A stretch of DNA of 64,000 nucleotides from Bacteroidales bacterium MB20-C3-3 (GCA_035609245.1 CP141202.1:1612001-1676000), one strand, 5' to 3'; shown: positions 35,423 to 45,700, counted from the stretch's first letter. Translations and numbers: made by a program. Notes: generated by a model from the sequence alone, not told the origin.

Positions 35423-36603
35423 GTAATATATTAAATATTACAGATTGGATTCTTTTTTTATTTTTTTTGTTGATTGTACTGTACCTGTTAGTTTTCAGTT
35501 TGGCATCACTTAAGAAGCGCAAATTGAAAAGTATTATACATCTGGATGAGAAAAGAATGATGTTGGTTCTTTTTCCTGCATATAAGGAGGATGAGATTAT
35601 AATAGACTCCGTTAAGGATTTTTTAAAACAGGATTATCCCCCGGATAGATTTGAAGTAGTTGTAATTTCTGATAAAATGAGGACTGAAACGAATGATTCT
35701 CTTAAGGAGTTATCTGTTACCATTTTTGAAGCAAATTATGAAAATAGTACAAAAGCAAAAGCTCTGAATTTAGCGATTGACAAATTAGGAGACAGCTTAT
35801 ATGATGTGGTTGTAGTTATGGATGCCGACAACAAAGTGGAAACCTCCTTTTTGACAGATATTAACCATGCTTTTTGTAATGGTTCCAAGGCTGTTCAGGC
35901 TCATAGAACGGCAAAAAATCTTAATACCAGCATAGCAATTCTCGACGCAATCAGTGAGGAGATAAACAATTCAATTTTCAGAAAAGGGCATATTAATTTT
36001 GGTCTCTCAGCTGCATTGATAGGTTCAGGAATGGCATTTGAATACAATTGGTTTAGAGAAAACATAAAAAAATTCAGGACAATGCCTGAGGAGAGAGAGC
36101 TTGAAGCACTACTGCTTAAACAAAGAATATTCATTGATTATCTTGAAAATGTGCTGGTATATGATGAAAAGATTCAAAAAAGTGGAATCTTTTATAAACA
36201 GAGAAGAAGATGGTTTGCTTCACAGATTGAGACCCTAAAATCAGTTATCTGGGATTTGCCCTCTGCCCTGTTTTCGGGAAATATATCATATGCGGATAAG
36301 ATAATTCAGTGGCTGTTTCTTCCAAGATTGCTAATAATGGGGTTTCTTACTGGCATTGCTTTTATTTTGGCTCTATTTTACTTTGCCATTTCGATTAAGT
36401 GGTTTGTTCTTCTTTTTTTATTATTGTTCTCGCTTATTATATCTATACCTGCCAAATTTTTTAATAAAAGGCTTCTTGTGGCATTATGGAATCTTCCCTA
36501 CCTTTTTATTCTAATGTTTTTAAATATTTTTAAGGTGCAGGGTGTATATAGCAGATTTATTCACACTGAAAAAAATTATCAAAAGGATGAGAATTGCAAT
36601 TGA
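35419..36603 (+). CDS. Membrane family 2 glycosyltransferase
   Basis: A 394-residue processive-type GT2. One N-terminal helix, then the GT-A domain with FPAYKEDEII, VVVISDKM, VVVMDADNKVE (DxD), GSGMAFEYNW and the QxxRRW signature in YKQRRRWFASQ, followed by three or so C-terminal helices. The QRRRW motif resembles polymer synthases of the cellulose/hyaluronan type. It overlaps the previous gene by four bases and the next one by 17. Confidence 0.88.
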   Translation: MSNILNITDWILFLFFLLIVLYLLVFSLASLKKRKLKSIIHLDEKRMMLVLFPAYKEDEIIIDSVKDFLKQDYPPDRFEVVVISDKMRTETNDSLKELSVTIFEANYENSTKAKALNLAIDKLGDSLYDVVVVMDADNKVETSFLTDINHAFCNGSKAVQAHRTAKNLNTSIAILDAISEEINNSIFRKGHINFGLSAALIGSGMAFEYNWFRENIKKFRTMPEERELEALLLKQRIFIDYLENVLVYDEKIQKSGIFYKQRRRWFASQIETLKSVIWDLPSALFSGNISYADKIIQWLFLPRLLIMGFLTGIAFILALFYFAISIKWFVLLFLLLFSLIISIPAKFFNKRLLVALWNLPYLFILMFLNIFKVQGVYSRFIHTEKNYQKDENCN

Positions 36604-37708
36604 AGCACAGAGGATTTTCAGGAAGAATAAACACGGGATGGATTTTGTTGCTCTAGAAACTATAAAAGAGCTTCAGAAACTTGATACGGCTAATGAATAT
36701 TTTATTATTACTGCAAGAGGGGAGGATTGTAATATTATTAATGAGACTTTGAATTTTAAGATAATTTCCATTAATTGTTCCTTCTACCCATTTTGGGAAC
36801 AAATAGCACTGCCTTTTATTCTTTGGAAAATCAAGCCAGACTTGCTTCATTGTACGAGTAATACAGGGCCGGTAGCTTGCAAACAGAAAATGATTGTGAC
36901 TCTTCATGATGTTATTTTTTTAGAGAAAAGAGATGCGCCACGAAAATCTCTTTATCAAACTTTTGGATGGTATTACAGAAAACTCATAGTCCCTTTTGTT
37001 TTGAAGAATTGTAAGAAAATCATTACTGTTTCAGATTATGAGGCGAACAGAATAAGCGAGGTGACAGGGATAGACAATACGATGATTACAACGGTATATA
37101 ACGGATTAAGTAAACATTTTATAAGGAGAGAGAACCCATGGTCAATATCAGAATTATACATCCCTGAAAAAGATTTTATTTTTTTTCTGGGTAATACTGA
37201 TCCCAAAAAAAACACGGACAATGTTCTAAGAGCCTATGCAGAATATGTTAGTTCTGCAACAGAAAAGCCACTTCCTCTGCTTATTGCAGATCTTAAGAGA
37301 GAGATTGTCGATTCAATTCTTCTGAAATATAATCTATCTAATGTAATTGATCTTGTTTATACGCCGGGTTATATAAACAATAACCATCTGCCATACATTT
37401 ATTCTGCTGCAAAGATTTTTCTTTACCCTTCTCTGAGAGAGAGCTTTGGTATTCCTATTCTTGAATCTATGGCTTGCGGAACACCTGTTATTACTTCAAA
37501 ACGATCTGCTATGCCTGAAATTGCAGGTGTGAATGCAATCCTTATTAATCCGGATGATCATTACACAATTGCTGAAGAAATATGCAAACTGTTGAATGAT
37601 TCTGATTATTACACCAGTAAAGTAGAGTATGGATTGGAAAGGGCAAAACATTTCTCTTGGAAAAATGCAGCTGAAAGGCTGAAATCAATTTATGAATCAA
37701 TGGAATGA
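36587..37708 (+). CDS. Family 4 glycosyltransferase
   Basis: About 373 residues. The ATG at 36587 (MRIAIEAQRIFRKNK) is preferred because the longer frame adds a segment unlike the family. GT-B fold with LHCTSNTGPVA and VTLHDVIFLE in the N-domain and the C-terminal nucleotide-sugar site YPSLRESFGIPILESMACG (ESFG / E-x7-E). Retaining GT4 enzyme, donor unknown. Overlaps the flippase gene by four bases. Confidence 0.9.
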   Translation: MRIAIEAQRIFRKNKHGMDFVALETIKELQKLDTANEYFIITARGEDCNIINETLNFKIISINCSFYPFWEQIALPFILWKIKPDLLHCTSNTGPVACKQKMIVTLHDVIFLEKRDAPRKSLYQTFGWYYRKLIVPFVLKNCKKIITVSDYEANRISEVTGIDNTMITTVYNGLSKHFIRRENPWSISELYIPEKDFIFFLGNTDPKKNTDNVLRAYAEYVSSATEKPLPLLIADLKREIVDSILLKYNLSNVIDLVYTPGYINNNHLPYIYSAAKIFLYPSLRESFGIPILESMACGTPVITSKRSAMPEIAGVNAILINPDDHYTIAEEICKLLNDSDYYTSKVEYGLERAKHFSWKNAAERLKSIYESME

Positions 37709-39159
37709 ATTCATTAAGACAACAATTAATTGCAGGTACAGCATACTCAGCTATTGCTAAATACTCAGGGATGGTAATTGCCCTTATTGTTACAGCAATT
37801 CTTGCCAGATTACTCCCCCCGGAGGACTTTGGTATAGCAACAGTAGCAACGGTAATTATCTCTTTTTTGAGCATGTTCTCAAGTTTTGGATTTGAACCAG
37901 CTATTGTTCAGTTCAGAAATTTAGATGAGTATGACTACAATAACATCTTTTCATTTACTTTCTGGATTGGATTACTACTTTCAATAGGATTCTATTTCCT
38001 TGCTAAGCCAGTATCACTGTTCTATGAGAGCCAAGAGTTACTCACGATTTTAAGATTATTATGTATAAATCTTTTCTTTGCAACACTGAATGTAGTGCCT
38101 AATGCATTAATCTACAAGGATAAATTATTTCGGTTCATTGCAATAAGATCATTCTCTGTACAGCTGATTGTTGGAATTGCATCTATTGTAGCAGCGTTAA
38201 TGGGTGCCGGAATTTATGCTCTTATTATAGCTCCCGTTTTTTCGAGCGTAATAATTTTTATTCTTAATTTCAACAGATTTCCACAAAAACTTAGTGCCAG
38301 CTTAGGTCTTGAATCTGTGCGAAAAATATTTTCCTACTCTTTTTACCAGTTTCTATTCAGTACTTTTAACTTCTTTTCTAAGAGTATGGACAAACTTATA
38401 ATTGGTAAAGGATTAGGTATGGACATGCTGGGATTCTATGAAAAGTCTTACAGATTAATGATGCTGCCTATACAAAACATTACCTATGTAATGAGTCCTG
38501 TAATTCATCCTGTTTTTTCTGATCTTCAGGGTAACCTGGAAAAAATGGCTACTTCTTATGAGAAAATGGTTAGAGTGCTCGCTTTTATAGGATTCCCCCT
38601 CTCAGTCTTTCTTTATTTCGCTGCTGAAGAGTTAGTCATAATTATGTTTGGAAATAATTGGCTTCAATCAATTCCCTCATTTGAAATACTCTCTTTTTCT
38701 GTAGGCTTTCAAATTATTCTTTCAACTTCCGGATCAATCTTTCAAGCTTCAAACTCAACAAAACATCTATTTATATATGGAGTATCAACATCATTAATTA
38801 CTTTACTTACTGTTGTTCTCTCTGTATTAATCTTTGGCACAATTGAATCTGTTGCATGGTCAATAACGATAACATCTCTTGTGAATTTTCTAATAATATA
38901 CTTTGTAATGTATAAGAGTATTCTTAAAAGAAGATTAAGCCTTTTTCTTAAACATTTCTCCTCACCTCTTTTGTTATCCATTCTTTTATCGGGCTTTAAT
39001 TTGATTTTTGATTATGTGTTTAAAACAGAAAATGTAGTCTTAAGATTATTTTTAAATGGCTCTTTGTCAGTCTTTCTATATTTGTTATTTATTCAGATAT
39101 GTGGTGAGTATGATATAAAAGGGGCAATTGTATCTTTAATTAAAAAGTTAAAAAGATGA
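37705..39159 (+). CDS. Polysaccharide flippase (Wzx/WzxC family)
   Basis: A 484-residue protein with about fourteen hydrophobic helices and the family start GTAYSAIAKYSGMVI, ARLLPPEDFGIATVATV. It matches the MOP-superfamily oligosaccharide flippases of the WzxC type, which move lipid-linked repeat units across the inner membrane. Together with the Wzy-like and Wzz-like proteins it completes a Wzy-dependent pathway. Confidence 0.92.
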   Translation: MNSLRQQLIAGTAYSAIAKYSGMVIALIVTAILARLLPPEDFGIATVATVIISFLSMFSSFGFEPAIVQFRNLDEYDYNNIFSFTFWIGLLLSIGFYFLAKPVSLFYESQELLTILRLLCINLFFATLNVVPNALIYKDKLFRFIAIRSFSVQLIVGIASIVAALMGAGIYALIIAPVFSSVIIFILNFNRFPQKLSASLGLESVRKIFSYSFYQFLFSTFNFFSKSMDKLIIGKGLGMDMLGFYEKSYRLMMLPIQNITYVMSPVIHPVFSDLQGNLEKMATSYEKMVRVLAFIGFPLSVFLYFAAEELVIIMFGNNWLQSIPSFEILSFSVGFQIILSTSGSIFQASNSTKHLFIYGVSTSLITLLTVVLSVLIFGTIESVAWSITITSLVNFLIIYFVMYKSILKRRLSLFLKHFSSPLLLSILLSGFNLIFDYVFKTENVVLRLFLNGSLSVFLYLLFIQICGEYDIKGAIVSLIKKLKR

Positions 39160-40289
39160 AACTCTTTTTTTTACATTTTTTTGAATTGAGCCCTCATAGC
39201 GGAATCAGTAAGAAAATAATTTATCAGACAAATGCTCTAAAAAAATTGGGTGTTGATGTAGAGTTGTGTCATTTGAAGATATACGATGATGGTAAGCAGT
39301 GCAGAGTTTGTGGTGATGTTGATATAGATGAGTTGGGGAGCGGTTGGAAAGTTAGATTTACAAAATGGTTTAAGTATAGAAAACTGACAGATTATATAAT
39401 AGAGGCAGGGATTGATGTGTTGTATATCAGGAGTTTCTATAATACTACGCCTCAACTTTTAAAAATGTTTAAGAGTCTAAAAATTAGAGGAGTAAAAATT
39501 GTTTTAGAGTTTCCTACTTACCCCTACGATTCTGAGGTCAGAGGCGGGGCATTAAAGACAAGAATGATATTTCTTGTAAACAGGTTATTCAGGTCTCAGT
39601 TAAGGAAATATGTAGATAGAGCAGTTACATTTTCTCTTTCTGATTTTATACATGGAATTCCAACAATTAAAATTTCTAACGGAATAGACTTTAGTGCTGT
39701 ACCTTTAAAAAGAGTGACAGACGCAACAAAGGATATTGTTCTTCTGGGAGTTGCTGATATTCATATCTGGCATGGTTTCGATAGAGTTATTTTAGGTTTA
39801 GATGATTATTACAGAAACTCTTTAATGGGAGTTAGGGTTGTTTTTAATATTGTTGGGGACGGAGATACTTTTGAAATTGAAAGGCTAAAACAACTAACAA
39901 TAGATTTGGGCTTAAGCGAGTTTGTTCACTTTTACGGTTACCTTTATGGAGAAATGCTAGATGAAGCATTCAATACAGCACACTTTGGAATTGCAAGTCT
40001 TGCAAGACACAGAACAAATATTACAAATATTAAAACGCTGAAAAACAGAGAGTATGCTGCAAGGGGTATTCCGTTCCTATATTCGGAAAGGGATGAGGAC
40101 TTTGATGGAATGCCATATATAATAAAAGTATCAGCTGATGATTCTTCTATAGATATATCTGCAATTGTGAATTTTCTGAATCAATTTAACATGACTCCGG
40201 ATGATATCAGAAACTCAATTATTGATAGTCTCTCCTGGGATATTCAGATGAAAAGGGTCTTAGATAATATTTATACTTATGATGATTGA
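39156..40289 (+). CDS. Glycosyltransferase, GT4-like
   Basis: A 377-residue GT-B protein. The N-domain has LSPHSGISKKI and IDVLYIRSFYNTTPQLL; the C-domain has VLLGVADIHIWHGFDRVILGL and FNIVGDGDTFEIERLKQL. The usual E-x7-E motif is weak (FGIASLARHRTNITNI and YAARGIPFLYSE), so it belongs to a divergent GT4 subgroup. It overlaps neighbours by 4 and 11 bases. Confidence 0.8.
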   Translation: MKLFFLHFFELSPHSGISKKIIYQTNALKKLGVDVELCHLKIYDDGKQCRVCGDVDIDELGSGWKVRFTKWFKYRKLTDYIIEAGIDVLYIRSFYNTTPQLLKMFKSLKIRGVKIVLEFPTYPYDSEVRGGALKTRMIFLVNRLFRSQLRKYVDRAVTFSLSDFIHGIPTIKISNGIDFSAVPLKRVTDATKDIVLLGVADIHIWHGFDRVILGLDDYYRNSLMGVRVVFNIVGDGDTFEIERLKQLTIDLGLSEFVHFYGYLYGEMLDEAFNTAHFGIASLARHRTNITNIKTLKNREYAARGIPFLYSERDEDFDGMPYIIKVSADDSSIDISAIVNFLNQFNMTPDDIRNSIIDSLSWDIQMKRVLDNIYTYDD

Positions 40290-41457
40290 AATTATTTTCT
40301 GGATATTGTTGATTATTGTATTTTATACATATATAGGATATGGGATAGTTCTTTTTATATTAGTAAAAATCAAAGAGCTATTTATTGTTAAAAATCAAAA
40401 CATTAGGGTTTCAGAGGAGTTCCCTGATGTTACATTGCTTATTGCTGCCTATAATGAAGAGGCGGTAATAACCAAAAAAATGAAAAATTCACACGAGCTA
40501 TCTTATCCTGAAGGAAGGCTAAAAATTGTTTGGATTACTGATGGAAGCAATGATGGAACAAATAAGCTGCTAAATGATTATAAGGATGTAAAGATTCTTT
40601 TTGAACCGGAAAGGAAGGGTAAAACGGCCGCCCTTAACAGAGCAATTAGTTTTATTGATACTCCATTTGTTGTGTTTTCTGATGCAAATACAATGCTTAA
40701 CAAAGATGCGTTGCTAAATCTTATAAAACCGTTTGAAAATGATAGTATTGGTTGTGTGGCAGGAGAGAAAAGAATAGCAGCAGAAGGGAGAGATATAGCC
40801 TCTTCAAGTGGAGAGAGTTTTTACTGGAAATACGAGTCTTTTCTTAAGGATTTGGATTCCAGGCTCTATAGTTCTATGGGAGCAGCAGGAGAGCTATATG
40901 CAATCAGAACGGAGTTATATAAAACAATCCCCTCTTCAATTTTATTGGATGATTTTATATTGTCAATGTTAATTGTAGAGGGTGGATACAAAATTTATTA
41001 TTGTAAAGATGCATACGCAGTTGAGAAAGGCGCTCTTAACATGGTTGAAGAGGAAAAAAGAAAGATTAGAATTGCTGCCGGAGGGATTCAGTCATTTAAA
41101 CTTCTTAAAAATCTCTTAAATCCAATTGCTCATCCCCGTACCTGGTTACAGTTCATATCTCACAGAGTCCTGCGATGGACTGTCACTCCAATTGCTCTGT
41201 TTTGTTTACTCCCTGTCAACATCTCTCTTTCACTAGTTGATAATTCGTCGATATATGATTATCTTCTTCTAATGCAGCTAGTGATTTATTTTTTTGCATT
41301 AATAGGAAAGTTCAATCAAGACAGAAAAGTTAAGATTAAGATTTTTTTTATCCCGTACTATTTTATCTTTATGAATTTCTGTGTTGTAAAGGGTTTTGTA
41401 TATTTGATGAAAAATAGGGGGAAGGGAACATGGGAGAAATCAGAAAGAAAAGGCTGA
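40279..41457 (+). CDS. Membrane family 2 glycosyltransferase
   Basis: A 392-residue protein. One N-terminal helix, then GT-A domain with LLIAAYNEEAVI, WITDGSNDGT, VFSDANTML (DxD-type), GAAGELYAIR and a RKIRIAAGGIQ segment in place of the QxxRW motif, then three C-terminal helices. It resembles biofilm-type or cellulose-synthase-like transferases with a variant acceptor motif. Confidence 0.88.
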   Translation: MMIEIIFWILLIIVFYTYIGYGIVLFILVKIKELFIVKNQNIRVSEEFPDVTLLIAAYNEEAVITKKMKNSHELSYPEGRLKIVWITDGSNDGTNKLLNDYKDVKILFEPERKGKTAALNRAISFIDTPFVVFSDANTMLNKDALLNLIKPFENDSIGCVAGEKRIAAEGRDIASSSGESFYWKYESFLKDLDSRLYSSMGAAGELYAIRTELYKTIPSSILLDDFILSMLIVEGGYKIYYCKDAYAVEKGALNMVEEEKRKIRIAAGGIQSFKLLKNLLNPIAHPRTWLQFISHRVLRWTVTPIALFCLLPVNISLSLVDNSSIYDYLLLMQLVIYFFALIGKFNQDRKVKIKIFFIPYYFIFMNFCVVKGFVYLMKNRGKGTWEKSERKG

Positions 41458-41461
41458 TGAA

Positions 41462-42082
41462 ATGAAAATAATAGAACAAACTCTCACTAATAATATTCGC
41501 TTAAAGAAATTTTTACTCTCTTTAATGGTTAGTAAGGTCAGGACAAGACCTCGTATGTGGCTTAGAATCCTTTTGCCTTTCTATATTAAAAGAGGCGCTG
41601 GATCAGTTATATATTCTAGTGTAAGAATGGATATAGTCCCCTTTAGAAAATTTTCTATAGGCAGATCCTCTGTAATTGAGAGTTTCTCTGTAATAAACAA
41701 TATGGTTGGAGATGTTCAAATTGGTGATTATTCAAGAGTTGGGATAGGAAACACTATTATTGGCCCAGTCACAATTGGATCCAATGTAATGCTTGCTCAG
41801 AATGTTGTAGTATCAGGTATGGATCATAAATATGATGATATTGATACTCCGGTCTCACTACAGGGTATCTCCTCATCTTCGGTTACAATTTGTGATGGCT
41901 CCTGGATAGGAGCAAATGTAGTAATTACCAAGGGATTGAAAATTGGTAAACACTCTGTTGTTGCTGCCGGAAGTGTAGTTACCAGAGATGTAGAAGATTA
42001 TTGTGTTGTTGCAGGAGTGCCGGCAAAAATTATAAAAAGATATAACATTGAAAAACATTGTTGGTACAGTCAATCTGAGTAA
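41462..42082 (+). CDS. Hexapeptide-repeat acetyltransferase
   Basis: A 206-residue left-handed beta-helix protein of the WcaF/LbetaH family: VGDVQIGDYSRVGIGNTI, GPVTIGSNVMLAQNVVVSG, the catalytic His in GMDHKYDD, and the ending SVVTRDVEDYCVVAGVPAK. It probably O-acetylates a sugar of the polymer using acetyl-CoA. Last gene of the tightly packed + strand run that starts at 28615. Confidence 0.9.
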   Translation: MKIIEQTLTNNIRLKKFLLSLMVSKVRTRPRMWLRILLPFYIKRGAGSVIYSSVRMDIVPFRKFSIGRSSVIESFSVINNMVGDVQIGDYSRVGIGNTIIGPVTIGSNVMLAQNVVVSGMDHKYDDIDTPVSLQGISSSSVTICDGSWIGANVVITKGLKIGKHSVVAAGSVVTRDVEDYCVVAGVPAKIIKRYNIEKHCWYSQSE

Positions 42083-42167
42083 TCTTCAATAGTATTTGTT
42101 GCCAATAAGGTTATAATTTGTTATATTCACGCTATCACAGAAATTGAAAAATATTAACTCTTTGATT

Positions 42168-43310
42168 ATGCGAAGTTGTGCCATAGTAATTTCTTTGCTT
42201 ATCCTGGCTTCGTGCGTGAAGTTCCCGGAGGAGAATTATGTATCGCCTCTTGTTGTCCCGGCTGATTTCAACTGGAAGTCAATCGAAGCAAAATCTGTTT
42301 CTGTAAATTCCATTTCAACAATTTTAAATGAAGATGGTGATACTGTTGCATTTTTCATCCCTCCTGGTGATTATTCAATTAATGTTGGTATGAATGATAC
42401 TCTTAAAATTATTGCCGAGGAAAGTAATCCATTAACCAAGGCTTTGTCAGGTAATATTAAAGAAGTAATATACTTCCCGGCAAAGGGAAAATATTCTACC
42501 ATAATGTTTGAAGATCTCTTTCCAATCAAAGGAGATATGGATATGAATGATGTTGTATTTGGATTAAATATTGAATATTTTCTTGATAATCAGGCCAGAG
42601 TGTTAGGATTTAGAATGAATATCCAGCCCAGGGCTGCCGGAAGTTCATACCAGGCTATTGGCTTGGCTGCTACAATCTCCTCCCTTGATAAGAAGGTTTC
42701 AATTGTAAAGGAGATTATTCATTCCTCTGATCCCAGATTATCCAGGTTTTTTTCTGTGAATAGCACAAAAGATGGATATACCCCAGAAGTTGGTCAGAGT
42801 AAATACGAAGTCATACCAATTACAGGTGATTTCAGATCAAACTTTGCACAAACAACACAATTGTTCATTAATGTACGAAATATTGATCAGGAGGTAAAGC
42901 CTGAAAACTTTTCAGTGACAGTAGAATTTAATTCAGAAGACAAGATGCCGGCATCTAATTTTACTTTTCTTGAAGAATTACAACAAGGTAAATTCAATCT
43001 AGATATATTCGCTGTTTTTGGTCAGAGAGGAAGAGAGGTTCATTTTAAAGGGCAGAAACCAACAGATAATTTTAATTTTCAGTTTCTACTGGCTACAATG
43101 ACTGGGGATTTTTCTACAGTTGACAACTGGGTGTGGGCAATTTTAAGCGATAAGTCAATCAGGCATCAACAGGAATTTGTAAAAATTTACAATGCGTACC
43201 CCAATTTTAAAACTTGGGCTGAGGGAGAGATAAGTATTGGATCGGATTGGCATATACCATCAGTTAAAGATAGTCTATACACCAGATTAGATTTCAGCTA
43301 TGTTAATTAA
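42168..43310 (+). CDS. LruC-domain lipoprotein
   Basis: About 380 residues. The ATG at 42168 gives a short signal peptide and lipobox ILASC with Cys at residue 16; a TTG at 42144 adds eight residues and is less likely. The core carries the LruC-type EDLFPIKGDMDMNDVV motif, also present in the protein at 46417-48873 (EDLYPWKGDYDMNDLV). Both share the ASCVKFPE start and a P(A/S)DF(N/D)WK(S/T) segment, so they are paralogues. Surface location is likely; the function of LruC domains is unknown. Confidence 0.85.
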   Translation: MRSCAIVISLLILASCVKFPEENYVSPLVVPADFNWKSIEAKSVSVNSISTILNEDGDTVAFFIPPGDYSINVGMNDTLKIIAEESNPLTKALSGNIKEVIYFPAKGKYSTIMFEDLFPIKGDMDMNDVVFGLNIEYFLDNQARVLGFRMNIQPRAAGSSYQAIGLAATISSLDKKVSIVKEIIHSSDPRLSRFFSVNSTKDGYTPEVGQSKYEVIPITGDFRSNFAQTTQLFINVRNIDQEVKPENFSVTVEFNSEDKMPASNFTFLEELQQGKFNLDIFAVFGQRGREVHFKGQKPTDNFNFQFLLATMTGDFSTVDNWVWAILSDKSIRHQQEFVKIYNAYPNFKTWAEGEISIGSDWHIPSVKDSLYTRLDFSYVN

Positions 43311-43320
43311 ATAGCAAATA

Positions 43321-44469
43321 ATGAAAAAGTTAGCACACCCGGTTTATGTAACACAACCAGCTTTGCCGCCGCTTAAGGAGTTTAATTTATATCTGAAAGA
43401 AATTTGGAGAAGTAAAATTATTACAAATAATGGACCCTATCACCAGAAATTTGAACAAGCACTGGCCGAATATCTTGGAGTGAATCATATCTCTGTTTTT
43501 AGTAACGGCACAATGGCTCTAATGACTGCTATTCAGGCCCTGAGAGTTACAGGAGAGGTAATCACAACGCCTTTCAGCTTTGTAGCAACAACTCACTCAC
43601 TCTGGTGGAATAATATAAAACCTGTTTTTTCTGATATTGAACAGGAGTTTTTTACTCTTGACCCATTAAAGTTGGAGGCAGCAATAACGCCTAAGACAAC
43701 TGCAATAATGCCGGTTCATGTGTATGGAAATCCATGTCAGATAGAGAAATTACAGACAATTGCAGACACATATGGTCTTAAAATAATATATGATGCTGCA
43801 CACGCATTTGCTGTAAAGAGAGAGGGTAAATCAGTCTTAAACTATGGGGACCTTTCTATACTTAGTTTTCACGCCACGAAGGTTTTCAATTCTATTGAAG
43901 GAGGTGCAATAATAAGTCCTGATGAGAAAACCAAGAAAAGAATTGATTATCTGAAGAATTTTGGGTTTGCAAATGAAGTTACCGTTATTGAGCCCGGAAT
44001 AAATGCAAAGATGAATGAACTGCAGGCAGCCTACGGTTTACTTCAACTTAAATATGTTGATGAATATATACACAAGAGAAAGATAATATCATCAAGATAT
44101 AGAGATAATCTTAGTTATATTAAAGGCATATCTGTGTTAAATGACTTACCAGAGATTGAACATAACTATGCTTACTTCCCTATTTTAGTTGATGTTAATC
44201 ATTATGGGGTATCAAGGGATAAACTCTACGAGATTTTAAAAAGTTATAACATTTATGCAAGAAGGTATTTTTATCCTTTGATTAGCCATTTCCCATCATA
44301 CAGAGGGTTAGAATCCGCAAATCCAGATAACTTGCCTGTTGCTGAACGAATCTCTGCTCAGGTTATCTGTTTGCCCGTTTATCCTGATTTACCGCTACAT
44401 ATTGTTGACCTGATCTGTGAAATTATTTTAAAAAAGGGAGGGACTGATGCTTCCGGCAGAAATAAATAG
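43321..44469 (+). CDS. DegT/DnrJ/EryC1 sugar aminotransferase
   Basis: A 382-residue PLP enzyme: FSNGTMALMTAIQAL, TTPFSFVATTHS, VHVYGNPC, YDAAHAFAVK and the PLP Lys in SFHATKVFNSIEGGA. It aminates a keto sugar nucleotide, commonly dTDP-4-keto-6-deoxy sugars. The gene that follows overlaps it by 23 bases and looks like an amino-fucose transferase, so a 4-amino-4,6-dideoxy sugar is a reasonable guess. Confidence 0.92.
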   Translation: MKKLAHPVYVTQPALPPLKEFNLYLKEIWRSKIITNNGPYHQKFEQALAEYLGVNHISVFSNGTMALMTAIQALRVTGEVITTPFSFVATTHSLWWNNIKPVFSDIEQEFFTLDPLKLEAAITPKTTAIMPVHVYGNPCQIEKLQTIADTYGLKIIYDAAHAFAVKREGKSVLNYGDLSILSFHATKVFNSIEGGAIISPDEKTKKRIDYLKNFGFANEVTVIEPGINAKMNELQAAYGLLQLKYVDEYIHKRKIISSRYRDNLSYIKGISVLNDLPEIEHNYAYFPILVDVNHYGVSRDKLYEILKSYNIYARRYFYPLISHFPSYRGLESANPDNLPVAERISAQVICLPVYPDLPLHIVDLICEIILKKGGTDASGRNK

Positions 44470-45649
44470 TGATGGGAACTATATTCTTCATCTTTTATCT
44501 GATGAAAAGTTTACTGATCATGTAATTCAGATTTTTGAAGAGATTTATCCATCCAGGAACATATATTATATTGAACTTAACTCAGGATTTAGGGAGTTTA
44601 AATATGTTAAATCATGTAATTCAGGAATTATTATTGCCGAGTTTGGTGCACCTGCTATTGAATCTCAGCTGCCGGATTTGTCTGGATTCTGTGCTGTTAT
44701 ATTCCATAATATTATTAATCAGTATAAAATTGACTTTTTAGCTAACAGAAAAGAGAAGCTGAAATATCACTGGATGATTTGGGGTGCCGATTTATATTCA
44801 TTTCCCGGCCTGTCTCGGAACATACTCCCAATATCAATGGAGTATTTAAAGAGAAACAGCACTTTTATAAAAAATTTTACGCGGTTTATATATGACAACT
44901 ATCCATATGTTTATAATATTCTATATATAATTACTCATTTCAAAAAGTCCCCTATACATAGGACATTGAGTTATTGCAAAAAGTTTGCAAGTATCTCAAC
45001 AATCATTTCGCCAGAGATTGATCTTGTAAAAAAGTGGATTAATCCTAAAGTAGTAGATGTTCCTTTCAGATACTCTACAATAGAAAAGCTTGTTGCAGGA
45101 GACCTTAATTCTTTTTGCGTCGGGGATAATTTTTTGTTAGGCAACTCTGCTACTATTGAGAATAACCATTTAGATACTTTTAGTTTAATTAGTAAATTAG
45201 ATTTTGATAAAGAACTTATTTTTTGCCCCCTTTCATACGGAGGTCCGGGTTTTACAAATTATGCAAGAGATATTACTTTAGCGGGAAAGAATATTTTTGG
45301 AGAAAAATTTATCCCTTTAACAGAGTTTCTGTCAAACGATGAATATGTTGAAATAATAGAGAAATGTGGTAATGTCATAATGAATCATCTCAGACAACAG
45401 GCATTAGGAAATATAATAACTTCAATGTGGAAAGGTGCAAGAGTCTATTTCAACGAGCTTAGTCCGGTCTATTCCTATTATAAAAGTCTTGGATTAACTG
45501 TATACACATTGTCTGACATCCATAACTTCAGAAATCTTCCGGATTACGAATCTCTTGCAAAAGCTAACAGGGGTATTTTGTACAACATGTATTCAGAGCA
45601 AATTGTCAAGAAGGAGGCATTTGAGCTTGTAGATTTTCTATTAAAATGA
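44447..45649 (+). CDS. 4-acetamido-4,6-dideoxygalactose transferase-like protein (WecF family)
   Basis: A 400-residue protein whose start ILHLLSDEKFTDHVIQIFEE and WMIWGADLY, GDNFLLGNSATIENNHLD and LSYGGPGFTNYARDI blocks match the GT56/WecF group of Fuc4NAc transferases. Enterobacterial WecF adds the third sugar of enterobacterial common antigen; here it likely adds an amino-fucose to the polymer, consistent with the aminotransferase next to it. No transmembrane segment. A hairpin terminator follows the stop. Confidence 0.85.
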   Translation: MLPAEINSDGNYILHLLSDEKFTDHVIQIFEEIYPSRNIYYIELNSGFREFKYVKSCNSGIIIAEFGAPAIESQLPDLSGFCAVIFHNIINQYKIDFLANRKEKLKYHWMIWGADLYSFPGLSRNILPISMEYLKRNSTFIKNFTRFIYDNYPYVYNILYIITHFKKSPIHRTLSYCKKFASISTIISPEIDLVKKWINPKVVDVPFRYSTIEKLVAGDLNSFCVGDNFLLGNSATIENNHLDTFSLISKLDFDKELIFCPLSYGGPGFTNYARDITLAGKNIFGEKFIPLTEFLSNDEYVEIIEKCGNVIMNHLRQQALGNIITSMWKGARVYFNELSPVYSYYKSLGLTVYTLSDIHNFRNLPDYESLAKANRGILYNMYSEQIVKKEAFELVDFLLK

Positions 45650-45684
45650 CCCAAATGGTAAAAATTTACAATTTGGGGTTTTTA
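45650..45684 (+). terminator. Terminator at the end of the polysaccharide locus
   Basis: CCCAAAT (45650-45656) pairs with ATTTGGG (45671-45677); the loop also contains a GTAAAAATTTAC palindrome, and GTTTTT follows. It closes the polysaccharide operon. Confidence 0.75.
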
Positions 45685-45700
45685 AGTCGCAATTAACATT

